Assembly: GCA_005893365.1 (NCBI GenBank)
Contig: VBPB01000055.1
Location: forward strand, 1 to 16,446
Direction of reading: 5' to 3'
Origin: Candidatus Eiseniibacteriota bacterium
GTDB lineage: Bacteria > Eisenbacteria > RBG-16-71-46
DNA length: 16,446 bases
Every line of letters starts with the position of its first letter. Within the stretch, counting starts at the first letter, position 1. The notes under the pieces are model-generated. The model did no database searches and was not told where the DNA came from. It saw only the letters and a program-made list of their open reading frames with translations. Positions 5,847 to 12,748 of this stretch are shown here, one piece after another. A program made the position numbers and the translations under genes.

Positions 5847-7490
5847 ATGCGTGCCCGCGCATGGCCCCTGCCGTTGGCGCTCGTGTCGCTCGCGTTCGCG
5901 GCCAGCCTGCTGCTCGCGGGCGCCCTGCCGCTCATCGACCCCGACGAGGGACGCAACGCCGAGGTCGCGCGTGAGATGAGCGTCGGCGGCGACCTCGTCA
6001 TCCCGCACCTGGCGGGGATGCCCTATCTCGACAAGCCGCCGGCGTTCTTCTGGGCCACCGCCCTCGCCATCCGCCTCCTGGGCCCGACGCCGCTCGCCGC
6101 CCGCCTGCCCGCCGCCCTGGCCGCGGCGCTCACGCTGCTGGCGCTCGCGCACCTGGCGCTCCGGCAGTCGGGCCGCCGCCTCGCGCTGCGGGCGGTGGCG
6201 TTGCTCGCCGCGGCCCCGCTCTTCGCCGTGCTCTCGGCCTACTGCATCTTCGACATGCCGCTCACGCTGTGCGTCACGGTCCTCTGGACGGCGCTCGCGC
6301 GCGAGCTGTCCGAGGGGGCCTTGCCACGCCGGCGCGCGGCGATGTTCGCGGCGGTGACGCTGGGCGTGCTGCTCAAAGGGCCGGTCATGCTGGCCTGGGC
6401 GCTGGGGGGCTCGCTCGCGGCGGCCCTGCTGCTGCGAAGGCGTGATCCACTCCGGTGGCTCGCGTGGTGGCCAGGCTGGCTCATGGTCGCGGGGCTGGCC
6501 GGCGGATGGTTCGCACTCGCCACCGCGCGCCATCCCGAGTACCCGCATTACGCGTTCGTCGAGGAGACGTTCGAACGACTCAGTCGCGGCACGTTCCACC
6601 GCGAGCAGCCGTGGTGGTTCATGCCGGCGGTGCTGATCATCGGTACCCTCCCCTGGTCGCTCGCGACCCCGTGGCGGGATCTCCGTGCCGGCGCGAGTCC
6701 CGTGCGTGACCCCGCCTCGCGCCGGATGCTGGATGCGCATGGCGTGGCACTCGGCTTCGTCCTGTTCGGCGTCGTGTTCTTCACCCTCTCGCACTCCAAG
6801 CTCGTGACCTATTGCCTGCCCGCGCTCCCGCCGCTGGCCTGGCTCGCCGCCGCCGCGTGGAACGACCCGCGTCCGCACCGGTGGCCCGCGCTGATGCTGG
6901 CCGGACTGTTCGGCGCCCTGGGCGTGGCGTGCCTCGTCGGGCGCGGCGGATGGCTGCAAGCCCTGAGTCAGGCGCCCGCGTCCTCCGGCGTCGAGACCGG
7001 TCGCGCGTTGGGGCTCGCCCTGCTCGGGGCGGCGATGCTGGGGCTCGCCGCCGCGATGACGCGCCGCCCCGGCCTGGCGTTCGTCACCACACTCCTCTTC
7101 GCCCCCATCGCGCTCGGGACCGGCCGGCCGCTGGCCGCCGCATATGCCGCGACCCAGTCCGGGGCGCCGCTCGCGCACGCCATCGCCGCCGCGGGCGGCG
7201 GTCCGGTGCGCTACGAAGCCTGCTATAGTCCCGGCACCGATTACCTGCTGGGCCACGGCGGGACGCTGGTGGCGACGGGCGACGCGTGGATCACCAGCAA
7301 CTACCAGCTGCGCTATCGCGCGGCGCTGGCGGCGCGGGGGGGGTGGACGCCGCTCGCCGCGGACGCGCCGACGCCGGGTGCTCGCGTGGTGGTCCGCCCG
7401 GCGAGCTCGCCGGGAGACCCGCCGGCCGGCTGGACCGAGTGCTTCCACGACCGGCGCTTCGTGGCCTTCCGCGCGGACGCCACGCCCTAA
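5847..7490 (+). CDS. GT39/ArnT-type integral membrane glycosyltransferase
   Basis: A 547-residue polytopic membrane protein of the GT-C fold (PMT_2 / ArnT-like), which moves a sugar from a polyprenyl-phosphate carrier to lipid A, protein or another glycan on the outer face of the cytoplasmic membrane. After the first membrane helix comes PLIDPDEGRNAEVA (28-41), whose Asp-Glu is the catalytic motif of the first periplasmic loop. It is followed by GMPYLDKPPAFFWA (57-70), a second strong family signature. About ten further hydrophobic stretches reach residue ~430, then a soluble C-terminal part of ~110 residues. ATG 5847 (or the adjoining GTG 5844) is placed by the first membrane helix and a promoter box 6 nt ahead. 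It ends 22 bp before the AsnB gene. Sugar and acceptor are not readable from sequence. Confidence 0.92.
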   Translation: MRARAWPLPLALVSLAFAASLLLAGALPLIDPDEGRNAEVAREMSVGGDLVIPHLAGMPYLDKPPAFFWATALAIRLLGPTPLAARLPAALAAALTLLALAHLALRQSGRRLALRAVALLAAAPLFAVLSAYCIFDMPLTLCVTVLWTALARELSEGALPRRRAAMFAAVTLGVLLKGPVMLAWALGGSLAAALLLRRRDPLRWLAWWPGWLMVAGLAGGWFALATARHPEYPHYAFVEETFERLSRGTFHREQPWWFMPAVLIIGTLPWSLATPWRDLRAGASPVRDPASRRMLDAHGVALGFVLFGVVFFTLSHSKLVTYCLPALPPLAWLAAAAWNDPRPHRWPALMLAGLFGALGVACLVGRGGWLQALSQAPASSGVETGRALGLALLGAAMLGLAAAMTRRPGLAFVTTLLFAPIALGTGRPLAAAYAATQSGAPLAHAIAAAGGGPVRYEACYSPGTDYLLGHGGTLVATGDAWITSNYQLRYRAALAARGGWTPLAADAPTPGARVVVRPASSPGDPPAGWTECFHDRRFVAFRADATP

Positions 7491-7512
7491 CCGCCAGGGA
7501 GACCACCCGCGC

Positions 7513-9525
7513 ATGTGTGGCATCGCCGGACTCTGGGCGCCGCGTCTCGACCCGCACGAGCGCCTGGCGCTGGTGGGACGGATGGTCGAGCGGCTGCGGC
7601 ACCGCGGCCCGAGCGGGAGCGCGGTGTGGAACGGTGACGGCATCGCGCTCGGCATCGCCCGGCTCGCCATCGTCGCGCGCCGCGCCCCGGCCAGCATCCT
7701 GACCAACGAGGACGGCCGCCTGCGCGCGGTGGTGAACGGCGAGGTCTACAACCATCACGCGCTGCGTCAAGCGCTGCGCGGGCGCGGGCACGAGGTCGAC
7801 GACGGCCCCGACACCGCGGTCATCCCCCATCTGCTCGAGGAGGACGGCGACCGCTTCCCGGTGCGCGTCGACGGCATGTTCGCCGCGGCGGTGTGGGACC
7901 AGCGCGCGCGGCGCCTGACGCTGGCGCGCGACCGGGCGGGCGAGAAGCCGCTGTTCATCGCGACCGACCCGCGCGGCCTCGCCTTCGCCTCCGAGCCCGG
8001 GGCGCTCACCGTGCTGCCGTGGGTGTCGCGCGAGCCCGCCCCGGCCGCGCTCGCCCGCTATCTGGCGCACGGCTTCTTCGCCGGCGAGGACTGCGCCTTC
8101 GCCGCCCTGCGCCAGGTGCCGCCGGCCCACACGCTCGTCTTCGGCGAGGGGCTGGAGCGGCGCACGCGCTACTGGCGGCCGTGGGACGCGATCGTTGGCG
8201 CCGCCCGCGAGGGGGTGGCACCGCTGGGCGCCGCCGACGCGCCGGCCGCCACGCGCGAGGCGCTGGCGAGTGCGGTCGCCTCGCGCGTGCCGGGCGAGGT
8301 GCCCTTCGGCGTCTTCCTCTCGGGCGGCGTGGACTCGGGGCTGGTGGCGACCCTCGCCGCGCGGGCCCTCGGGCATCCGTTCCCCACCTTCAGCCTCCGC
8401 CTGGCGCACCGCGGCTACGACGAATCGGGATACGCGCGTGCGGTGGCCGAGTCGATCGGCGCCGAGCACCACGAGCTGACGATGGACGCCGCGGGCGGCG
8501 CGGAGGCGCTCGCGACCTACGCCGCCGGCATGGACCAGCCGCTCGGCGACCCGAGCCTGCTGCCCACCTGGGCGCTGGCCCGGCTCGCCGCGCAGCACGT
8601 GCCGGTGGTGCTGACCGGCGAGGGCGGCGACGAGCTGTTCGCCGGCTACCCCACCTACCTCGGCCACCGCCATGCCGGGCTCGCCAACGCGCTGCCCGGC
8701 CCGGTGAGCGCCGTGGCGCTGGCGCTGGCGCGGTGGTTCCGCCCCGCGCACCACCACGTCACCATCGCCCATTTGATCGAGCGCTTCCTGCTCACCCGCG
8801 GCGTGGATCCGTTCGAGCGCCACCTGCGCTGGTTCGGCACCGCCGCACCCGACGAGGCGCGATCGCTGCTGGCCGAGCCCCTGCGCGCCGGCGTGGATGC
8901 GGCGGCCCCGCTCGCCCATCTGGTCGAGACCGCCACGCGGCTGCGCGACGCCGGGCTCGTCGCCGATCCGCGACACCCGCCGCTCGCCGCCTACCAACTG
9001 CTGGACTTCGAGCTCTATCTCTCGGGCGATCTGCTGGCCAAGGTGGACCGGTGCACCATGGCGCATGGGGTCGAGTCGCGCGCGCCGTTCCTGCGCGCGG
9101 CACTGGTCGAGTTCGCGCTCACCTTGCCCGAGCGGGCGCGGCTGCGCGGCAAGACCGGCAAGTGGGCGCTGCGCGAGGCGGCGCGGGGCCTCCTGCCCCC
9201 CGACCTCATCGCCCGGCGCAAGCAGGGCTTCTCGCCGCCGTTCTCGGCCTGGGCGCGCGGCCCTCTGCGCGCCGTGGTGGACGACACCCTGTCGCCCGCG
9301 CGCGTGCATGCGGCCGGCGTGCTCGACCCGCGCGCGGTCCGCACCGTGGTGGAGGCCCACCTCGACAACCGCGCCGACCGCGGCCGCACCCTCTGGACGC
9401 TGCTCAGCCTCCAGATGTGGGCCGAGCGCTGGGTCCGCCACGCACCGGAGGCGAGCGCGAACGGCGCCGCGACCGGCGCCAGCGCCCCCACCCCGGTCCC
9501 CGAGACCACCGCGACGACGGCGTAG
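7513..9525 (+). CDS. asnB: Asparagine synthase-type glutamine amidotransferase
   Basis: Transfers glutamine-derived ammonia to an adenylated carboxylate. The 670-residue protein begins MCGIAGLW, where Cys2 becomes the N-terminal nucleophile of the class II glutaminase; NGEVYNH (75-81) completes that site. The synthetase half has the ATP PP-loop SGGVDS (270-275) and TGEGGDE (368-374), then KVDRCTMAHGVESRAPFL near residue 510. The last ~30 residues are a low-complexity Ala/Thr/Pro tail. The start follows GGGAG with 11-nt spacing. It is co-transcribed with the membrane glycosyltransferase just upstream. Such pairs often belong to surface-polysaccharide loci, where AsnB homologues amidate sugar acids, so free asparagine production is possible but not certain. 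Confidence 0.93.
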   Translation: MCGIAGLWAPRLDPHERLALVGRMVERLRHRGPSGSAVWNGDGIALGIARLAIVARRAPASILTNEDGRLRAVVNGEVYNHHALRQALRGRGHEVDDGPDTAVIPHLLEEDGDRFPVRVDGMFAAAVWDQRARRLTLARDRAGEKPLFIATDPRGLAFASEPGALTVLPWVSREPAPAALARYLAHGFFAGEDCAFAALRQVPPAHTLVFGEGLERRTRYWRPWDAIVGAAREGVAPLGAADAPAATREALASAVASRVPGEVPFGVFLSGGVDSGLVATLAARALGHPFPTFSLRLAHRGYDESGYARAVAESIGAEHHELTMDAAGGAEALATYAAGMDQPLGDPSLLPTWALARLAAQHVPVVLTGEGGDELFAGYPTYLGHRHAGLANALPGPVSAVALALARWFRPAHHHVTIAHLIERFLLTRGVDPFERHLRWFGTAAPDEARSLLAEPLRAGVDAAAPLAHLVETATRLRDAGLVADPRHPPLAAYQLLDFELYLSGDLLAKVDRCTMAHGVESRAPFLRAALVEFALTLPERARLRGKTGKWALREAARGLLPPDLIARRKQGFSPPFSAWARGPLRAVVDDTLSPARVHAAGVLDPRAVRTVVEAHLDNRADRGRTLWTLLSLQMWAERWVRHAPEASANGAATGASAPTPVPETTATTA

Positions 9526-9547
9526 CCCGACGGTCGCCGGTGGCCGC

Positions 9548-10741
9548 CTACTTCCCGGCGGTCCCGATCGCGGGCTCGGCCAGGTCCACCGGCACCGCGT
9601 GGCGGCGCACGTCGGGGAGCGCCAGCGCGCACATCAGGCCCACGGCCAGCAGGCCGGCGAGCGCCAGCAGCGCCGCGTGGAGACCCTGGGCGTCGGCGAG
9701 CGCTCCGATCGGGCCGATGAGCAACGCGCCCACCCCCCAGGCGGCCCCCATCAGCAGGCTCGAGATGGTCGAAGAGTGCTGCGGCGAGAGCTCCTGGCCC
9801 ATGACCACGTTGACCGGCAGCGACGACTGGAGGAAGAACCCGCCCGCGACCAGGCACACCAGCCCGCGCCAGTCGGGCAGGAACAGAAAGCCCAGGTAGA
9901 GCGGGGTGGCCAGCACGAACGAGCGCACCACCACGCGCCGGCCGCCCCAGCGGTCGGCGAGCCAGCCGCCCAGGAAGCCGCCCAGGGCGCCGAAGACCAG
10001 ATGCACCGTCAGCATCGTGCCGCCCTGCGACACACTCCAGCCCAGGCGATGGAGGTAGAGCGGCAGGAAGGTCGTGAACCCGAACGCGACCGCCGAGCGG
10101 CAGACCACGACGAAGTAGAGCAGCGTGAGCGGGCGCAGCACCGGCTTGAGCCCCGCGAGCCGCGGGCGCGCCGCGGGATCGCGGCGCCGCGGCTGGACCC
10201 GGGCGAACCACGCGAGCAGCGCGCACGCGAGCACCAGGCCCGGGATCATCGCGACCCAGGTGCGCTCGAGCCCGAACGTCCCCACCACCGTCACGGCGAA
10301 CAGGGGTCCGAGCGCGTAGCCGAGCGTGCCGCCGGTCACGAAGATCGACATCGCCAGCGACGGCCGCGGCGAGACCTCGCGCGCCAGGGCCGCCGCCTGC
10401 GGGTGGAACGCGGCGACGCCCAACCCGCCCAGCATGAGCAGCGTGAGCAGCGTGGCGAACGTGGGCGCCATGCCGATGCCGCTCATGAACGCGGCGGCCA
10501 CCAGCGGACCGAAGGCGATGAACCACGGGCGGTGGATGCGGTCGGCCAGGAGCCCGAAGGCCGGCTGCGAGAACGACGAGGCGAGCGAGGCCAGCGCCAC
10601 CAGCGTCCCGACCAGCGTCAGGCTCAGATGGAGCTTGGCCACCAGCAGCGGCAGGAGCGGCGAGAAGAAGCTGGAGTAGGCGTCGATGGTGAAGTGCGAG
10701 AACGCCAGGACCGCCAGACGCGGGGTGACCACGGAGCGCAT
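9548..10741 (-). CDS. MFS exporter, fosmidomycin-resistance (Fsr)-like
   Basis: A 397-residue major facilitator protein with about twelve hydrophobic helices in two halves. FSHFTIDAYSSFFSPLLPLL near the N terminus, QPAFGLLADR (loop 2-3, the MFS signature A region, about residues 59-68) and the second-half GGWLADRWGGRR repeat resemble Fsr and related efflux proteins. Substrate is unknown; drug, sugar or metabolite export are all possible. It converges on asnB, with only 22 bp between the stop codons. ATG 10741 is the only sensible start: the first helix begins within ten residues. A TGCTAAGGT box lies 10 nt upstream, so it has its own promoter despite following the HPt gene on the same strand. 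Confidence 0.9.
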   Translation of the reverse strand: MRSVVTPRLAVLAFSHFTIDAYSSFFSPLLPLLVAKLHLSLTLVGTLVALASLASSFSQPAFGLLADRIHRPWFIAFGPLVAAAFMSGIGMAPTFATLLTLLMLGGLGVAAFHPQAAALAREVSPRPSLAMSIFVTGGTLGYALGPLFAVTVVGTFGLERTWVAMIPGLVLACALLAWFARVQPRRRDPAARPRLAGLKPVLRPLTLLYFVVVCRSAVAFGFTTFLPLYLHRLGWSVSQGGTMLTVHLVFGALGGFLGGWLADRWGGRRVVVRSFVLATPLYLGFLFLPDWRGLVCLVAGGFFLQSSLPVNVVMGQELSPQHSSTISSLLMGAAWGVGALLIGPIGALADAQGLHAALLALAGLLAVGLMCALALPDVRRHAVPVDLAEPAIGTAGK

Positions 10742-10751
10742 GAGGGGGTCG

Positions 10752-10757
10752 ACCTTA
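10752..10757 (-). promoter_or_regulatory. Candidate extended -10 (TGCTAAGGT) of the MFS gene
   Basis: On the minus strand TGTGCTAAGGT ends 10 nt before ATG 10741, giving a leader of only a few bases. Same GCTAnnnT core as the other promoters listed here. Confidence 0.45.
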
Positions 10758-10780
10758 GCACAGGCCGTCGCTGCGGGAAC

Positions 10781-10812
10781 GCCCCGGCGCGGCTCACGCG
10801 CCGATCCGGGGC
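10781..10812 (-). terminator. Strong GC hairpin after the HPt gene
   Basis: CGGCGCG (10785-10791) pairs perfectly with CGCGCCG (10797-10803) around a 5-nt loop. An outer GCCC/GGGC pairing (10781-10784 with 10809-10812) extends it across a bulge. It lies just past the HPt stop and ahead of the MFS promoter, where a terminator is expected. No T-run follows. Confidence 0.45.
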
Positions 10813-10825
10813 GCCGGTGGCGCGG

Positions 10826-11191
10826 CTACGCGGCGTCCAGGATCGGCGCGATCAGGCCCTCGACGCGGCCGACTTCCTCGCGCAGCGCCGCGAGCAGGTC
10901 GGCGGCGTCGGCCAGGCCCCGCGCCCGCGCCCCCGACTCGAGCGCGCCGAGCAGTGCCGCACAGCGCGCCGCCCCGATCACGCCGCACAGGCCCTTGAGC
11001 CGATGCGCGTCGAACTCGACCGTGCGCGTGTCCCCCGCCGCGACCGCGGCTTCGAGCCGGTCGAGCGCCGGCCGGACATCGTCACGGAACGCCTGGGCCA
11101 GCGCGCGGCGGAGCCGCGCATCGCCCAGACAGGACTCCTCCAGCTGCTGGAGGTCGAGGATCGGCGCCGACGGCGGCTCCCGCTTCTTCAA
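10826..11191 (-). CDS. Stand-alone HPt (histidine phosphotransfer) domain protein
   Basis: A 121-residue all-helical protein. FDAHRLKGLCGVIGAARCAAL (split: HRLKG at 63-67, then GVIGA) is the HPt signature, with His63 the phospho-accepting residue. HPt proteins relay phosphate between receiver domains in multistep phosphorelays in the cytoplasm. It starts with a basic KKR, and nothing else is attached to the domain. Start choice: TTG 11191 is preceded by GAGGTGA, a near-perfect anti-16S match though with short spacing; GTG 11197 is two codons upstream and would use a poorer site. No histidine kinase or response regulator is encoded in the window, so its partners must be elsewhere. Confidence 0.83.
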   Translation of the reverse strand: MKKREPPSAPILDLQQLEESCLGDARLRRALAQAFRDDVRPALDRLEAAVAAGDTRTVEFDAHRLKGLCGVIGAARCAALLGALESGARARGLADAADLLAALREEVGRVEGLIAPILDAA

Positions 11192-11197
11192 GGTCAC

Positions 11198-11788
11198 CTC
11201 GCTCAGGGGTCGAAGCCGGATGGGCCCGGCATGGCACGACGGTCCATGGGTTATCGGCCGTCCCCGGCGCGTCTTGACGCGTCGGTGAGGCCCTGCCGGC
11301 CCGCCGCTCAGGGCCATCGGCCGGACCGACCTCGTCGCCATCCATATTCCTAGAGGGCGCCCGCGAACGCGGTCGCGCCCCGCGGCCGGCACACGAAGAC
11401 GACGCGATGCGTCATGGGAGGCCTCGTATCCAGCGAGGATCGACATCAGACCGACGTCGGCGGAGCTTACGGTTTCCCAAGGCCGCACTGTGATCCGGTG
11501 CTGGTCGTCGGCTCCCGCGCGCACTCCGACCCGAGCCGTGACGGTCGCCGGGCCGAGCGCATAACCGGCTGGCCGCCTTCGGAATCCCCGCCCATCGCCC
11601 GCGACGGGACCCCCTACTCCACGGGTCGCGACGACCCCACCGCGGCCACTGGCCCTCGACTTGCCATCGGCCAGGCGCCCAGGTCGGTGGCAGGACGCCA
11701 GGACGCCGACCGGCCCCGCGCCACGCGACTCCCCCTTGTGGCCGGGCGGTTGACTCTGGCCGATCGTCATCCACACGGGCTAGAATCC
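11198..11788. other. Gene-free intergenic region between divergent HPt and LamG genes
   Basis: No frame here has convincing protein character. It holds several small inverted repeats: CGCGTC-TT-GACGCG (11268-11281), GACGC-GAT-GCGTC (11401-11413), CCTCG-N7-CGAGG (11422-11438) and the palindrome CCGACGTCGG near 11452-11461. It also holds the promoter of the LamG gene at its right end. A small RNA or protein-binding sites are possible; nothing is recognised. Confidence 0.4.
11781..11786 (+). promoter_or_regulatory. Candidate -10 box (GGCTAGAAT) of the secreted LamG gene
   Basis: GGCTAGAAT is the best TATAAT match in the window (TAGAAT). A TTGACT at 11750-11755 is 25 nt away, too far to be a normal -35. 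A start about 7 nt downstream leaves a ~59-nt leader carrying GGGGAG before TTG 11852, and excludes ATG 11789 as a start. Confidence 0.5.
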
Positions 11789-11851
11789 ATGTCCTCACAA
11801 CACGCGGGCGCGTTCGCATCGCGATCGTACGCGCCGGGGAGCGATGACCGC

Positions 11852-12748
11852 TTGGCTCGACACCGTTCGCCCCTGCTGCTCTCGATCACGCTGGCGCTCG
11901 CCTGCGCGGCGACCCCGCTCGCGGCGTCCGCCCAGACCGGGCTGCGCACCAACGGCACGTCGCAGTACGTGACCTTCGGCGCCGCCCCCTCGCTCGACAC
12001 GCCCACCTTCACGCTCGAGTGCTGGTTCATGCGCGAGGGCGCCGGCATCGGCACCAGCACCGGCTACGGCGGCATCGACTCCGCCATCCCGCTCATCGCC
12101 AAGGGGCGCGCCGAGTCCGACGGCTCCACCGTCGACATGAACTACTTCCTCGGCCTGCGAGCCCTGGACGGCGTGCTGGTCGGCGACTTCGAGGAAGGCA
12201 CCGGGCAGGCCTCGCCCGGGCTCAACCATCCCATCGTCGGCGTCACCCCGGTCCAGAACAACGTCTGGTATCACGCCGCCGCCACGTTCGACGGGACCCG
12301 CTGGCGGCTCTATCTCAACGGCAACCTCGAGAGCGAGATCGTCCTCTCGACCGGGCACCTGCCCCAGTCGTCCAGCATCCAGCACGGCTCGCTGGCGAGC
12401 GCGCTCAACTCGAGCGGGACGGCGGCCGGCTTCTTCCAGGGGACGATCGACGAGGCTCGCGTCTGGAACCACGCGCGGGCCGGACAAGCCATCAAGGACA
12501 GTCTTTCGCTCGAGATCCCTTCGGCGCCCGGCCTGATCGGCCGCTGGGCGCTGGATACGATCAGCGCGAGCACCACGCCGACCACGGTCCCGGGCGGTGT
12601 CGCCGGCACCGTCGTGGGAGGCGCCACCACCGCGCCGGGCGCACCGTTCTCGATCACGCCACCGCCCCCGCCGCCGCCGCCCGGGCCGGCGGGCCTGCGC
12701 ACCAACGGCACGTCGCAGTACGTGACCTTCGGCGCCGCCCCACGGTGA
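11852..12748 (+). CDS. Secreted LamG-domain protein, 5' part of a broken larger gene
   Basis: From TTG 11852 (GGGGAG 9 nt upstream) the protein opens with a clean secretion signal: ARHR, a hydrophobic LLLSITLALACAATPL and an ASA-Q cleavage site near residue 27. Residues ~31-245 form a concanavalin/LamG-type beta-sandwich: GTSQYVTFGAAP, then FTLECWFMR, VWYHAAATFDGTRWRLYLNG and GTIDEARVWNHAR are characteristic. An Ala/Gly/Thr stretch and an eight-proline linker follow. Then the first words of the domain repeat exactly (GLRTNGTSQYVTFGAAP) and end abruptly at TGA 12746-12748. The continuation (metallophosphoesterase half) is open in another frame directly after. LamG folds usually bind glycans or proteins outside the cell. 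ATG 11789 is in frame but overlaps the promoter and would spoil the signal peptide. Confidence 0.82.
   Translation: MARHRSPLLLSITLALACAATPLAASAQTGLRTNGTSQYVTFGAAPSLDTPTFTLECWFMREGAGIGTSTGYGGIDSAIPLIAKGRAESDGSTVDMNYFLGLRALDGVLVGDFEEGTGQASPGLNHPIVGVTPVQNNVWYHAAATFDGTRWRLYLNGNLESEIVLSTGHLPQSSSIQHGSLASALNSSGTAAGFFQGTIDEARVWNHARAGQAIKDSLSLEIPSAPGLIGRWALDTISASTTPTTVPGGVAGTVVGGATTAPGAPFSITPPPPPPPPGPAGLRTNGTSQYVTFGAAPR
11942..11988 (+). repeat. 47-bp exact direct repeat, copy 1
   Basis: Encodes LRTNGTSQYVTFGAAP at the start of the LamG domain. It is identical base for base to 12695-12741, 753 bp downstream and in the same frame. Confidence 0.95.
12695..12741 (+). repeat. 47-bp exact direct repeat, copy 2
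   Basis: Second copy of the LamG-domain opening, after the polyproline linker. Identity ends exactly where the reading frame breaks, marking the edge of a deletion or mis-join. Confidence 0.95.

Noticed and set aside
5559..9441. Long open minus-strand frames opposite the GT39 and AsnB genes
   Set aside because: They are Arg/Gly/Pro-rich shadows caused by high GC in third codon positions; the plus-strand frames have full family motifs.
11350..11560. Riboswitch (c-di-GMP or cobalamin type) in the intergenic region
   Set aside because: I looked for the conserved core strings of these classes on both strands and found none that fit.
11789..11851. ATG 11789 as start of the LamG protein
   Set aside because: It begins 2 nt after the -10 box, has no ribosome site, and puts 21 polar residues before an otherwise perfect signal peptide; TTG 11852 with GGGGAG is better.
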